From contig JAAEAF010001989.1 of the NCBI GenBank assembly GCA_011037195.1, forward strand, positions 23,501 to 87,500: 64,000 bases of DNA, in the 5' to 3' direction. Numbering within the stretch: position 1 is the first letter of the stretch; every line of letters begins with the position of its first letter. Source of the DNA: Triatoma infestans. Its lineage: Eukaryota; Arthropoda; Insecta; Hemiptera; Reduviidae. The position numbers were made by a program, and so were the translations under genes. Under the pieces are notes generated by a model, which saw only the letters and a list, made by a program, of their open reading frames with translations, was not told the DNA's origin and made no database searches. Shown one piece after another: positions 1 to 11,139 of this stretch.

Positions 1-284
1 ATTAAAGGATAATAATACACGATCAGATAGTATTATCATTTTAATTTGTACCGGGGTTTGTTTGAAATCTCTCATCTGTTTAAGCAATGTTAAATTTTAA
101 ATATTTTTTAATTATTTCAAAAATGCAATGATTTACTTTCTCCTCTTACTCATTGGGGCGTTTGTATCAAATATTTGAAATTGACCTAATTCATGTTTTG
201 AGATCCTCCATGAACAAATGAAATATATATATATATATTATATATATTATATATCTATATAAAACGCAAGCAGTCAGTCAAACT

Positions 285-470
285 TGATATTCCGTTCGGA
301 TACTACGACGTTTCAGGGCAAATTTATCAACTGAAAGTTGCGACTTTAGTGAATTTGTTTTTCAGTTTATCGAAATTTTCTCGAAAACGGCTTCAATGAT
401 TTTCTTTAAAATTCAAATACTTCTAAACACACTTAAATATCTCTCACTTTTATGTTGAAAAAAGTTTCTT
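285..470 (-). repeat. Family R repeat, partial copy
   Basis: ATTCCGTTCGGATACTACG and TTTTCTCGAAAACGGCTTCA then ATGATTTTCTTTAAAATTCA correspond to the boundary between the right part and the first module of R on the minus strand. Confidence 0.55.
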
Positions 471-920
471 GAGAAAATTGATTTTTTTGGGGTGTACTGG
501 GGGAAAATATGGGCATCTTAAGTTGGTGTTCAGTGTATCCTTAGGTAACTGTAGCTTATGCACTCACTACCAACTCTACTATTTCAGCCCTTTACAGATT
601 TACAATCGCAGACATACAAAGGAGCTAATAGATCGCAGTGGATGGGTTTTGTAGCCACCTGTAAGTCTATATATCTAGTGCATATACAAATTGATACACA
701 AGAATTTCTTCTCCCACCTATTAATTACAAACTAAATCAAAATTTATCAAACAAACTAAATCAAAGAATGGATGGAAGACCAGTGTCCGCAATGATGGGA
801 AAGAACACCAAGGCAGAGGCAGGCTAAATTCTTTATTAAAAGACATTTACCTAATTGTTGAATATGTGGATGGATCCGCAATGCTGGATAACATCTGGTA
901 TTTTATCCGTCATAGCATGC

Positions 921-980
921 ATATTTATTTCCTTCCTGTCCGGTTTCGGATTTTCATCCATCGTCAGAGTAAATTCACCA
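921..980 (-). ncRNA. Hammerhead ribozyme motif, family 2, altered cleavage triplet
   Basis: On the minus strand CUGACGA (967-961), stem II UGGAUGAAAAUCC (960-948) and GAAA (947-944) are intact. The triplet after CCGG reads GAC instead of GUC, so the NUH rule is broken and cleavage is probably lost. Stem I is supported by CU/AG next to the core and AUUU/AAAU beyond an internal loop. The tail runs to GCATGCTATGACGG on the left. It is paired head-to-head with the plus-strand copy at 1055-1115. Confidence 0.7.
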
Positions 981-1054
981 AGTCCGTGTAGAGAGTTCTC
1001 TTCAACGTAATGTTTCTGTTGCACTCAGACTTGTTGGTTTCTCTACACGAACTT

Positions 1055-1115
1055 GGTGAATTTACTATTGACGATAAATGAAAATCCGAAACCGGTCAGG
1101 AAGGAAATAAATATG
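1055..1115 (+). ncRNA. Hammerhead ribozyme motif, family 2, degenerate
   Basis: The core reads UUGACGA (1068-1074) where CUGACGA is expected. Stem II is decayed (UAAAUG...AAUCC), but GAAA (1088-1091) and GUC (1095-1097) are kept. The flanks GTGAATTTACT and AGGAAGGAAATAAATATGC match the minus-strand partner at 921-980. The two form an imperfect inverted repeat around a spacer of about 75 bp. It is probably inactive. Confidence 0.6.
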
Positions 1116-1149
1116 CATGCTACGACAGATAAAATACCAAACATTTACC

Positions 1150-1530
1150 TAGGTTTATCAGGGACCTACACTGAGCCATAGCCGAAGGATAGTGGGCCTA
1201 TTAACAGGCCATTGTAGGCAATAGGCTGAATAGGCACATGCACAACTACTACTTCTTGCCGATACTACAACGCGTACACCGATTCTGCAAGGCCGAGGAA
1301 ACTCCGTTACACATCCTCTGTGAGTGTGCCGGCTTTGATGAGGACAAAGTTTCATCAACTGGGGGCAAGCAACCCCGAAGCTTCGAGCTCATGACGGAGC
1401 CAACCTTTCAACTTTGCTAAGCCTGATTAAGAGGGCGAAGCTGAAGGATGTGCTATGATTTTAGGGGATCCACCATAGACCTCTCAATGCAGGTCGCAAT
1501 GAAATGAGGCTCGCCCTCCCCGTCTGTCAA
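1150..1530 (+). mobile_element. Non-LTR retrotransposon 3' end fragment (TCTAATC-tailed family)
   Basis: RLNRHMHNYYFLPILQRVHR then FCKAEETPLHILCECAGFDE shows the C-terminal CCHC-like motif of LINE ORF2. The 3' sequence ends in TCTAATCTAAATC, as in the copy at 12350-13390 and in the minus-strand copy at 10407-10763. The upstream RNase H part has several stops. Confidence 0.72.
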
Positions 1531-1737
1531 TCTAATCTAAATCAAAATTTTCATTATTTTTTTTAATATAAAACTGTCATTTTAAAATTGTCTTCCGTAA
1601 ATTAGTTACAATTTTCTTTGTTTAAGATTTACTACCGTTAATGATCACTCCAATTGTATCAAATACAATTCTGAATTTTGTTGTGATTGGTTCCGGAAAG
1701 CTGCAAAGCATTAGAGATATTATCTGTGATAGCCCGC

Positions 1738-1800
1738 TTCTTTTTGAAGTCATCGACCGGTTTCGGGCGTTCGCCCATCATCAGGATACTTTTTGTCAAA
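1738..1800 (-). ncRNA. Type I hammerhead ribozyme, family 1, intact core
   Basis: Read on the minus strand, CUGAUGA (1784-1778) is followed by a stem II hairpin UGGGCGAACGCCC (1777-1765), GAAA (1764-1761), a minimal stem III and GUC (1757-1755), with predicted cleavage 3' of 1755. The stem III segment ACCGGU is a palindrome, so a dimer could extend it. Stem I can form between AAGUAUC on the 5' side and GAUGACUU on the 3' side, with one bulge. All invariant core bases are present, which makes this the best preserved copy. Short-stem-III type I hammerheads are known from Penelope-like elements and metazoan retrozymes. The downstream flank (to about 1680) carries the family tail with TTCCGGAACCAATC. 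Confidence 0.82.
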
Positions 1801-1814
1801 CAGTGTGATAACAT

Positions 1815-1870
1815 AGATTTGCAGAGAGCAAAAAAAAAGAAGCAGGCTATCACGGAAAATATCTCTGAAA
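1815..1870 (+). repeat. Tail fragment of the family 1 hammerhead element
   Basis: AAGAAGCAGGCTATCACGG followed by AAAATATCTCTGA is the segment that follows the family 1 hammerhead, here on the plus strand without a preceding core. With the minus-strand ribozyme at 1738-1800 it forms a partial inverted pair, like the complete pairs elsewhere in the window. Confidence 0.6.
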
Positions 1871-1979
1871 CAATTCTGAATGAATTATTTAGAAAATGTG
1901 ATTAGCATTTCCAAGACAAACTATTATTTCAAGTTAAAATGCGAACAAAATAACCGGCACTGATGGAACATTAAATTAA

Positions 1980-3925
1980 TAAACAATAACATTAAAAAAA
2001 AAAAAAAAAATTCTCAAATGAGTGCATTTATTAAATATTAATTTAAGCTACAAGTAAAAGCCACCTGAGGGGGGGGGGGGAAGCAATAAAGTGAGAACAA
2101 AACAAGTTCGTCAATCTTAGCAAATAATCTTTGCAAACTAGACTAATTCAATTAAGTTTGTCTTAATTAGCAAATATTAATTGCATTAACATTGGATGTG
2201 ATGTTAATCTATGTCAAAAGTTCCAGATTAACACAACTTTAAGTGAATTTCAAAAGTCAATCCTTAACAAATTAAAAGTTCTAATTTAATTAACAAATTT
2301 AAACAAAAAGTTTCAAAATTTATAGAAGTTTTATCAAATAAATAGGCAATATAAATTGGGAGGGCAAATCTAGAAGGTAAATATATAGCTCAGAGTATTA
2401 GGTAAACTTAATGGTGGGAGAGGAAAATCGTTTTCATTCTGATTGTAATATTTATACAACTTATTTGCTCTTTTCACGTTAAAAATGGGATGATCGAGTT
2501 GTATATGAAATTTGTCTAACTTATAATATTTAATAATTGATGGAGCTCTCTTTGCTTCACTAGATTTTTTTATTCTCATTGTATATATTTAAAACATTGT
2601 CAATTTTATTGAAAATATTATTCCTGGGTGAATCTATTTTAGATTTATTCTAAAGTATGAGTAGTATTAATGTTTCAAAATACCGATTTTTTTTTTAAAT
2701 GAGTTTTTATCCGGGTTTATCCACTTCAGATTATTATTCTTTCATTGAATGATAAATTTATCTCAAATACTCGTATTTCTGCGCAAAGCATATTGATATA
2801 TATATATATATAAAAGGCGTGAGAAGGAAAAAATAAAGAGCTATAGCTGATAAAAAAAATATGACGTGTGTGAGTGAGTGTGTCTGTGAAAGTAAATGCA
2901 TACTGCTACTACTTAAGTGAATGGTCTAGTGTAAAAAAAAAAGTGCCAGAGAAGATGGTTTATAAACGTGTTTAAGGGGCCTTAACGCATCACACTTATT
3001 GCCAGCCAGATCCTCTCCATCTATCTCTATGGAAAAGATAGCTTTTTATTCTTCTTATAATATTCTTATTCAAAAAGCTGTAGAAGAAGGTTATTTTGTA
3101 TATTATGTATTAGTAACAAATGTTACGTAGAATACAATTTGACGGTACTTTATTTTATATTTTACCCAAGATAAGCTATACTGTACATATTTTATAGTAC
3201 GCCTTCACTAGAGTGAAGCTTCTTATGGCTAATTTGATGGTATTTTTATGTTCACTCAGTTACGCAACAGTACTTTCAGCGAGCTTATTTGGATATGTTG
3301 ATATATTATATTACTAGTTTTGACAAAAGTTTCTGGGCATGGAAAACTACTTCTGATATTTGAATTAGATATAATAAATCCTATCAGTTGGCTTTATTTC
3401 AACAGTGTACCAATTATCTTCTTTGCTATTATAATTTGCAACGAAAATGACTAAAGAAAAAAATAGTGATCGCGGTCTTCTGAAAAATTATTGCCAAAAC
3501 CAAAAATTAAAGCTGAAGAAATTTGTTCAGTGGAAAGATAGGTAATATAATAGCAGCGATTTGGTTTTTTAAAGTTTCAAAAGTCAGAACCACTAGCCTT
3601 CAAAATGAGCCAAAAATCAGATCCTTTTTCAGTTGTCCGTTAATGAGGAATTATTCGAATGAAGGATCCTTCAAAAATGCAATAAAGATTAAATACTAAA
3701 GGCTAAATACTTGCAATGAGAATATACAAAATTTTTGGAAAAATCTTTCAAACCTTTTTTCAAAAAAAAAAAAAAAAAAATTATTTACAAAAAAAAAACG
3801 CAATAAATGTTTTAAAATTTAAGCTTGACGAATTTTGCCCGACACTTCCCGTTTATCTCTCTGGACATACACAAAAGAATGATTAACTTTGAATTTTGGC
3901 AAGTTTTTGTTTTTAGTTTCTTTTA
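1980..3925. other. AT-rich intronic sequence without recognised genes
   Basis: Contains poly-A, a G-run (2070-2080) and a short TA repeat (2795-2812). No coding motif or repeat family from elsewhere in the window was seen. Confidence 0.5.
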
Positions 3926-3963
3926 TCTGGTGTGATAAGATTCATACGACTTTCTCTTACTCC

Positions 3964-3993
3964 TGTAATAGGATCTGAAGAGAGGGATCCAAA

Positions 3994-4028
<35 letters not shown>

Positions 4029-4219
4029 ATCACGCAGCACAGTTCATACAGCAGTCACAACGCGTCATCAACCTTTCTAAAGAGACCTCACTACCATTTT
4101 ATATATTTTAGTATAAAGTCCAGGCAGTTTGTGCTACTTTTCTATTATACAATGTTCACCTTTACTTCTAGTTTATTTATTTATCAAACCCAACTTCTCT
4201 GCTTCTCAAACCTATTATA
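3964..4219 (+). mobile_element. Solo LTR with 4-bp target duplication CTCC
   Basis: It runs from TGTAATAGGATC to CCTATTATA and is flanked by CTCC on both sides (3960-3963, 4220-4223). It includes a GA-repeat tract (about 3996-4023) and is homologous to the three other LTR-like copies. It is inserted in a family R left end whose continuation resumes at 4220. No internal retrotransposon sequence remains. Confidence 0.75.
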
Positions 4220-4608
4220 CTCCTCTTAAAACAATTATTATATAAAATAATAAATTTTCTTTTAAATTTCAAATTTTTATCCAAACATAAATACCAATCC
4301 AGACAGGCAGGTTGAGAAGTGGTTACATAGTTGTCCATAAGAGCGTTCCAATAACATTAACTAATCCCTTTTAAAATTTGAAATTTAAGTCATAAATTCA
4401 GCCAAACTCTTTCAATATAATTTTTTTTTTTTTTGTGGAAAATATTTCAAATAATTTGTTTATTTCTTGGCAGTTAGTATTCGAAGATTAAAAAGAAATC
4501 ATGTTTTCGAACAAAATATAATAACGAGGTAAAATATTAGCGGTTAAAAGATTGTTTCAAAGAATTTGGTATTCTGCTAATGCTTGTTGTGTATATTAAA
4601 ATTATATA

Positions 4609-5551
4609 GGGTAAAGCTAGGAGAGACAACGCACATTTCAAAGTTATGCCCTATATGAAAATATAGGAGATATATTAAAGAGGTAATTCTTATAAAACAT
4701 ATGTCAACTACTATTATCTATAAAAAAATGTTTTTCTTCCAAATAAAGACATTCTCAATTATTCCAGAAAAAAAATTCAAATACACTACATTTGGCCGTC
4801 TCTCCTACTATGGTATGATAGATAACGTACCATAGGTAGGAGACCTCTCCTCAGTGAAGGTAACATGGTTGATCGACATGAAACTCTGTAAAACACTATG
4901 TCTACGAGTCCAACTTAAACGACATGTCGCTTGTGAGGGATTGGGAGATGGCGGAACTATTCCCGAAGGCAAACCAACTATCTCCCTCTCACCTAACAGA
5001 TAACACTGGAACTCTACCATCATCATTACGAAACCTCGACCCCCACGAAACCATTCCTCAGCTCGTGAGTGCAGAGTAAGCTCTGCCGGGCTGACTCACG
5101 ATCCTGTGGTACCATTTTGTCTCACGATCCCTGCAAGAAACGCCTACTTAAAGGCCTAGAATGGTGGCCGGCCCGACCTTGGACAGGCAAGCCTGTCCAA
5201 AGCCTACGGTTTTACAACACCCTCCTGACAAGGCCGGGACTTTGCCCTGCCATTCAGATAAAGCGAGTATTCCGTACCCAATCCTACTTTAACGACAGCA
5301 AGAAATCTTTCATTTCAATTGCAATTAGTATAGTATATAAAATTCATTAGCGTTATGAAAACACACGCTGATGCGTATAAATGTTCCTAGAATAAAGAAG
5401 AACACACAAAATAACTTGAAGAATTTTGCAATATGTTCGCTTCTGATCTCTCTACTCCTGGACTAACTTCCATGATGCCACATGGTGGCAAACAAGAGAA
5501 GCAAAGCCTGCGTCTTCTCTCCTACCCCCGTCATCTCTCCTAGCTATACCC
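4609..5551. mobile_element. MITE-like element with TA flanks (943 bp)
   Basis: The ends GGGTAAAGCTAGGAGAGA and (complement) GGGTATAGCTAGGAGAGA form inverted repeats of about 23 bp with about three mismatches, flanked by TA at 4607-4608 and 5552-5553. Internal reading frames are short and unrecognised. TCTCCTAC-type motifs recur internally (4799-4808, 4834-4855, 5515-5525). It lies just upstream of a family R copy. Confidence 0.7.
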
Positions 5552-5574
5552 TAGGTGATCAACCCATATATTTT

Positions 5575-5975
5575 TACTGAAGTGGTACTTTAGAGGTACG
5601 CTATAGTTACCTCAGGGTCCTTCCAAAATATCAACTTCCCCAGGAAAATGTGCCAAATAAAAGTGATAGGTATTTATGTGTAAGAAAAAAAAAAAAATCA
5701 GTAAAATCGCATTCCCGATTACTGGGATTTTGCCCCAAACTTTCATGTTGGATGCGGTTTGTTTATACCAAATTTGAGCATCCTACGATTTTTCGTTTTT
5801 GAGATATGTTGTTCACATACACACACCACATACAGACCATTCGCTAAAAACTTTTATTTTCATAGGTACTTAGCGATGACGTCAAAACATGTTTTTCTGG
5901 TGAAAATTCAATTACGAATTTTCGACACGATCACAACATTTCCTTTTACTGAGAAAGTAAGAGAAAATAAAAATG
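5575..5975 (+). repeat. Family R repeat, right part
   Basis: GTGGTACTTTAGAGGTACGC, CGATTTTTCGTTTTTGAGAT and TTCGACACGATCACAACATT match the right part of R. The end is TTACTGAGAAAGTAAGAG. It lies beside the MITE at 4609-5551. Confidence 0.62.
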
Positions 5976-6039
5976 AGTCAAAATCAGTTATCAGCGTCTA
6001 TGGTCTTAGGTATAATAATAGTAAATAATTAAAAACTGA

Positions 6040-6850
6040 CAATTATGAGGAATGCTTCCTGCAGAGGAATGGCCATTCCAATAAGAGGCAAAAATGTACA
6101 CTCCCTTCTATTCGCGGATGACCAAGATATTTAGCCCAGGACCGCGAGGATATTAAGTATCTAATGAGGAAACTGCTCGAAAGTTATGAAGCTGGCGGCT
6201 TCAAAGTGAATTTTGATAAATCCGAGTACTTGGTTCTAGGAGGAGAGAGCCGAGATCTGAAGATGAACTCACAGGTCATTAGGTCCGTTGGCTGTTTCAA
6301 GTACTTGGGTTCAATTATTGATAGCTCCGGTAGCTGTGAGGCCGACGTTCTAAGCAGGGTAGGACAAGCCAAGGCTGCGATACTTTGCTTGTACGGTGTC
6401 CTCTGGAGCAAAGACATATCATTGGATACGAAGAAACTCATTCTGCGGGTGATAGTGAAAAGCATTCTCACGAACGGTGGGGAAACTTACCGAACGTCTC
6501 AGACAACGGATAAATGCAATTGGGATGGACGGTCTGAGACGCAGTATGAGGATCTCTCTTCTCCATAGGAGAAGGAATATAGATATCCGTGCGGATATGG
6601 AAGCACAGGAGACTGCGATTGACCGACTAGAAATGCGGTCTCTACAGTGGTACGGTCATGTCCAGTGAATGGGGGAGGAAAGGTGGCCAAAAAAAGTGTT
6701 TTTGTGGTCCCCTCCTAGAAGAAGAAAAAGGGGGCGCCCTAAAATGACATGGAAAACGCATGGTTGGAGCAATGGATGCTCGCGGCCTGACGGAGGAGGT
6801 CTGGGAAAACAGCCTCACATGGTCTTTGGGGGTCAAGGGTAATCTCGGAA
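6040..6850 (+). mobile_element. RTE-like non-LTR retrotransposon fragment (RT thumb to C-terminus)
   Basis: HSLLFADDQ (about 6098-6124) is the RT active-site motif. After a one-base frameshift, AQDREDIKYLMRKLLESYEA and FKVNFDKSEYLVLGG follow, with SVGCFKYLGSIIDSSGSCEA typical of this clade. Beyond a second break, LERMRSLQWYGHVQ-type sequence (IDRLEMRSLQWYGHVQ) and RWPKKVFLWSPPRRRKRGRP give the characteristic C-terminus. RTE-clade assignment rests on recognising this C-terminal pattern. It is a frameshifted pseudogene. Confidence 0.75.
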
Positions 6851-6859
6851 ACCGTGCAA

Positions 6860-7984
6860 ATCAGAAAAAAAAAAACAATTATTTTGCAAAAAGCTATTTT
6901 TTATATTTCTGTTTTTATAAGTATGGCACTATACAGCAATACCAATGTCCTATTTGGTAGCAAAGAGCAAGTTTTTAGTTTCAATAGAGAGAAAAAATAT
7001 ACTAGTTTCAAAAGGTACGATACAGTACAACGAGTACAAGGGGTATTAAAATATAAATATTAGTTTACATGTGTAAAGGGAATTCCAGTATTTTTTGCGA
7101 CTTGATTAAATCTATTTGAAAAATAAAATAAATCCTATCTTTAAAATAAAAATGAAAAACGGGACCTTTATAAAAAAAAAAAAATAAATAAATAAATAAA
7201 TCCTCAGATTATTTCAAATTCGGAATAACTGAACCAAACATACCATTTAACAGAACCAAATTTATCTTTTATGTGTTCAAAGATATTCCTATAACGTTGT
7301 CCCTAAATTTATCACGTTCTGATGGTCATACAGGGGGGCAACCTTAATTCCAATTGCAAATTATAATAATATCATTCGTTATGGTGCTGAAGTCATTTCG
7401 GTCAAGCCGACAAACAATAGGTTCTTATTTTATTCTTCCCTTTCCTGGATTGCTTTGAATTGGTCACTTCAATTAATCAAATAATAGTTAAGACCAAAAT
7501 GATTGCTGTTTTTGATTTCTCACTTTCGAAGAGACTAGAATGATTAAGTCTTTCAATTTGCTAAATCGTACTGATCATTTGAGACAACTTATCATATCGC
7601 GGTCCAGCAGATCAAAGCGCATAAAAATTCCTAGAATAGTTCTTCCTAGTTTTAGTCCAATAGTTTATTGAATTTTTGGTCCTAATCATGCTGCTTTTTA
7701 GAGTTTAGTGATTATGGTCCGGCTTAAGTGGCTGCGGTGTCCGGGACTGGAGCCCCCCCCCCCCCCCGGGTCCAATTTAAACCTTGGCCCGGCAAAAGAG
7801 ACGAAATTGTATACAATTGCTGATAATTTCTATTTATTAACTAACTATAAAAGGTTTATAATCGAAGATGAAGAGGAACGGCCTAACTAAAAGTAATGTA
7901 GTTTGAAAAACCCATATAATTCTCTCAAACCGTTAACATAGCTATTTGGCAAATTGGCAAGCTTCAATATTATTTAAGTGAGTG
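6860..7984. other. AT-rich stretch without recognised genes
   Basis: A C-run at 7750-7767 and an AAAT-type repeat (7178-7201) are the only features. The short open frames have no recognisable motif. Confidence 0.5.
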
Positions 7985-8575
7985 AATCTTTATTTTTTTG
8001 TATTTAGACATTCACAATTATAATAAGTGAATAATGTTACATTACATGAATATACGGCACGAAAAACTTGTTAAGAGATGCCTCCCAGTGGAAGTACTCC
8101 CTATAACGTTAATTAGGAAGAAAGGTAGTCTCGGGAACACGGCGTTTCAATCCTCTAGGAGAGTTGTTTGGGATAGTGAGGGAGAAAAGTCTTTGAATAA
8201 GAGAGTTGGGATGGTTGAATGTGGTGTCATGGAATTTTTTTATAACGGGATTTTGATATCAAAAGGCGTTTTGAGAGGTCAGAATAAAGCTTTTGGTTGG
8301 ACATAATAGGGGAAATTGGTAATTCTTCTGAGTAAAGATAGCATACGATAGAAATTGAAATGCTTAGTTGAACCCCAAACCTCGTATCCATATATCTTAA
8401 GGATTGTGTTCTAGTGTAAGTCTTTTGTTTTCGGAAGAAAATTTCGGACGTTGGTTTCAAGCAGTTTGTTAAGTTCCAGTATTTTTTTTTAATCTGTTGT
8501 GCAGATTCCATGTGCGTCGTTTGTTGAGAAAAAGTTCTAAAAACGGACTTTAGACTCAAAATAGTTGTCATGTCC
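7985..8575 (-). mobile_element. Jockey-like retrotransposon C-terminal fragment
   Basis: Read on the minus strand, RRTWNLHNRLKKKYWNLTNC, SLRYMDTRFGVQLSISISIV and VMSNQK/SDLSKRLLISKSRYK correspond to the post-RT region of Jockey-type ORF2 (LTW-H-R, YG-E-WG, P-Y-N--L--DL-I). Frame changes are frequent. An A-rich 3' end lies at about 7990-8000. Confidence 0.55.
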
Positions 8576-8579
8576 CTTA

Positions 8580-10335
8580 TTTGGTGGATGCCAGAAATAT
8601 AAAAATATATTTAATTTGAAATAATCAAAAATATCAAGAAAAATATAACATTCCCCTTGCAAAAAAAGGTAACCCAGATAGAAGAAGTACAGTTACAGGA
8701 AGAGTTCATGAACCTTGTTAGCATTGTCTACCCCTTCTTCTCAAAGGGGAGGATGAACGAACAATTAGAAGGCATTCTTTCAAATACAGTCTATATTCTG
8801 CCTTCAAAGAAGAACAGTCTGAAACAGACATTCAAGCAGGACACTTGTTTTTCGCTCTCTTAGAATCAGTGGCAGTTTAAGTTAAAACATAAGAGTTTAT
8901 TCCAACTAATTTCAGTAAATTAATAAGCATATTGCTGTGTTATTGAATAGCATTTAAATATCTTTAAAGAATATATTTAATTTAATCTACCAGTGTTGTC
9001 TTAATTATTCTTATTACTTCTCTCTCTTAAAACTTACAAACCCAAGCCCTTTTACTAAACCGCTCGTGCTACACCAACTACTACTACAAACACACCAAAT
9101 ACATTTCACATGATTATTAGAGTTCAAACTAATCTTGCTTATTTAAAAATTGATTGGTCTTAATACTTTATAGAATGAGAGAGAGAGGTAGATAATAACT
9201 TATAGTATTGTTATTAATAACTTTTTAACCCTTATACCGCATCCCATAGATATCATACCGACATCATCCCTTAACTAAACTTTTTGATTCATTAAAATCT
9301 TTTTAGAGAAAATTGAAATTAAATTACTTTTCAAAATATTAAAACAATATTACACTTACATTATATCAAACTTTATAATTATACTTATAGTTTGCTGAGT
9401 TTAATTTAGTGATTAAGAACATGGACGTGTTCATACTATAATCTAAAGATATTAAGCAAAATTGTTAGAATAAGTTTTTGAATCCCATCTAAACTACCAC
9501 ATAAAAAACACCACACATTTACACATATTAATAATAATTAATTATATGACACTAATATGTATCTCTAATACAATTTCTATGAATATAATATTAAGCTTAT
9601 CACAAGCTAATGATTTATGATTTTTTTAAACTTGACAGTCTTTAAGCGTAACTCTTACCGTATATATATATATATATATATGTTAGTCTACAATATATAA
9701 CATATATATATAACATATATATAACATATATATATATATGTTAGTCTACAATTAGTATGTTAACGTAAGTGAGAGGAACTTAACTTCGTTATAATTATTT
9801 GCTATAGCTAGAATTGTAATCTAATAAATCAAATAGCTCTTCTTCTTTCATAAATTATTATTTAATGTTATAAAGTGGCGGAATCGTAAATATGTAAAAT
9901 ACGAGTATAATTGCGGCATCTAGAGAGAGAAACCTTAATGTCAAAAAACTCCTTAAAATAAATTCTCCGAAAACTAGTCCAAACAATAGTCAAATAAATT
10001 TTAAAGAAAATATACTTTTTTTCTTTTTCTTAATGCAAAATTATTCGCAAATTTGATTGACGAATTTTTTTAAAAGTCAGAACATTTTTTCACTGTTTAG
10101 TTGACTTTTTAAGACACACCAGAATGGAGAACCATCGATGTTGGTTAAGTTAATTCCAAGCTGATGTGGATCTCTGTTCTCTATAAAGTGAATAACTCCA
10201 AGAATCGCATTCTATCCTAGGTACCAGGGAATGCAGCATATGTGAGGATCCGATTCAAATAATACATCTTAGATTCAGAATCTAATTGCGCCACTAACAA
10301 AAGCGTTTTACATCTTCGGTAGCAGCAAATAAGAA
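8580..10335. other. AT-rich stretch without recognised genes
   Basis: Apart from the TA cluster at 9660-9745 I see no repeat family or coding motif. Confidence 0.5.
9660..9745. repeat. TA-rich microsatellite cluster
   Basis: Three (TA)n stretches separated by ATATAACA-type spacers, with TGTTAGTCTACAAT occurring twice (9681 and 9738). Confidence 0.85.
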
Positions 10336-10341
10336 ATCTAA

Positions 10342-11130
10342 TGTAATGGCAAGAGAGAGAATTAAGAGAGAGGGGAGACAGACCCTCTCTGGTACTCTCT
10401 GACTTAGATTAGATTCTAACGGGGGAATTGGCTCTTCAGCCTATGCCACCGCGACACCCCAAGGATCTATTGTGGCACCCTCATAGTTGGAGACCCTCCC
10501 CCTATCCTGTCTTTAGCCGGACTGTGGAATTTGGGGGGGGTCCCAGGTGGTCAATCAGAGCACCTGCCATCAGAGCACCCTCTCGAGACCTGCTTGCCTT
10601 AAAAGACTTAATAGGTCTGGCTGAGGCTTGTTGGCACCAGCTTCTCTTTACCAAAGAGGCGGTACCTTAGCCAGACCAGCCCCTCGCACTGACATACCAT
10701 GTGCAGTGCCGTATCCTCTTCCTCCTGACAAAACCTACACAGGCTATCCGTTGCCAGGCCCATGCAGGCTAGTGTAGGAGAACCTGTATATAAGCCAGTG
10801 AGAATCTACCTAGGGACCATCTATCAATCTAGATCAGACCCTCTCTGGTACTCTCTGACTTAAGAAGGCTAGAAAGGGAGAACCTGTATATAAGCCAGAG
10901 AGAATCTACCTAAGTACATCTATCAATCTAGATATCTAGATATCTATCTACCTATCTATCAGATTCAACCGTACATCGCATCGTGTCATATCTGTATTCC
11001 CACTTTTTATTATATAAAATCATTACTAGTCCAGTGCAGTTAGTGTAAACTTATAGCTATATTATAACAGTGTCTTCATATCTCGTCTAATTAATCAAAC
11101 CTAATTTCTCTCCTCATCAACTCCATTATA
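10342..11130 (+). mobile_element. Solo LTR with internal duplication and LINE insertion
   Basis: It begins TGTAATGGCAAG and ends CCATTATA, flanked by CTAA on both sides (10338-10341, 11131-11134). The segment from GACCCTCTCTGGTACTCTCT to the TATA-containing CCTGTATATAAGCC occurs twice (about 10381 onward and 10836 onward), giving two promoter-like TATA boxes (10785 and 10886 regions). A minus-strand LINE (10407-10763) interrupts the first copy. A 4-bp duplication fits Ty3/gypsy-type integration. Confidence 0.7.
10407..10763 (-). mobile_element. Non-LTR retrotransposon 3' end inserted in a solo LTR
   Basis: Read on the minus strand, HGLATDSLCRFCQEEEDTAL then HMVCQCEGLVWLRYRLFGKE is the LINE ORF2 C-terminus with the CCHC-like motif. 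A 3'UTR and a TCTAATCTAA tail at 10407-10420 follow. It interrupts the LTR at 10342-11130 between GACTTA and GCAGGCTAG, which are contiguous in the related LTR at 26155-26517. Confidence 0.75.
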
Positions 11131-11139
11131 CTAAGCATT

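Noticed and set aside
3326..3926. Possible protein-coding segment in a mixed-composition region
   Set aside because: Stops in all frames. No motif.
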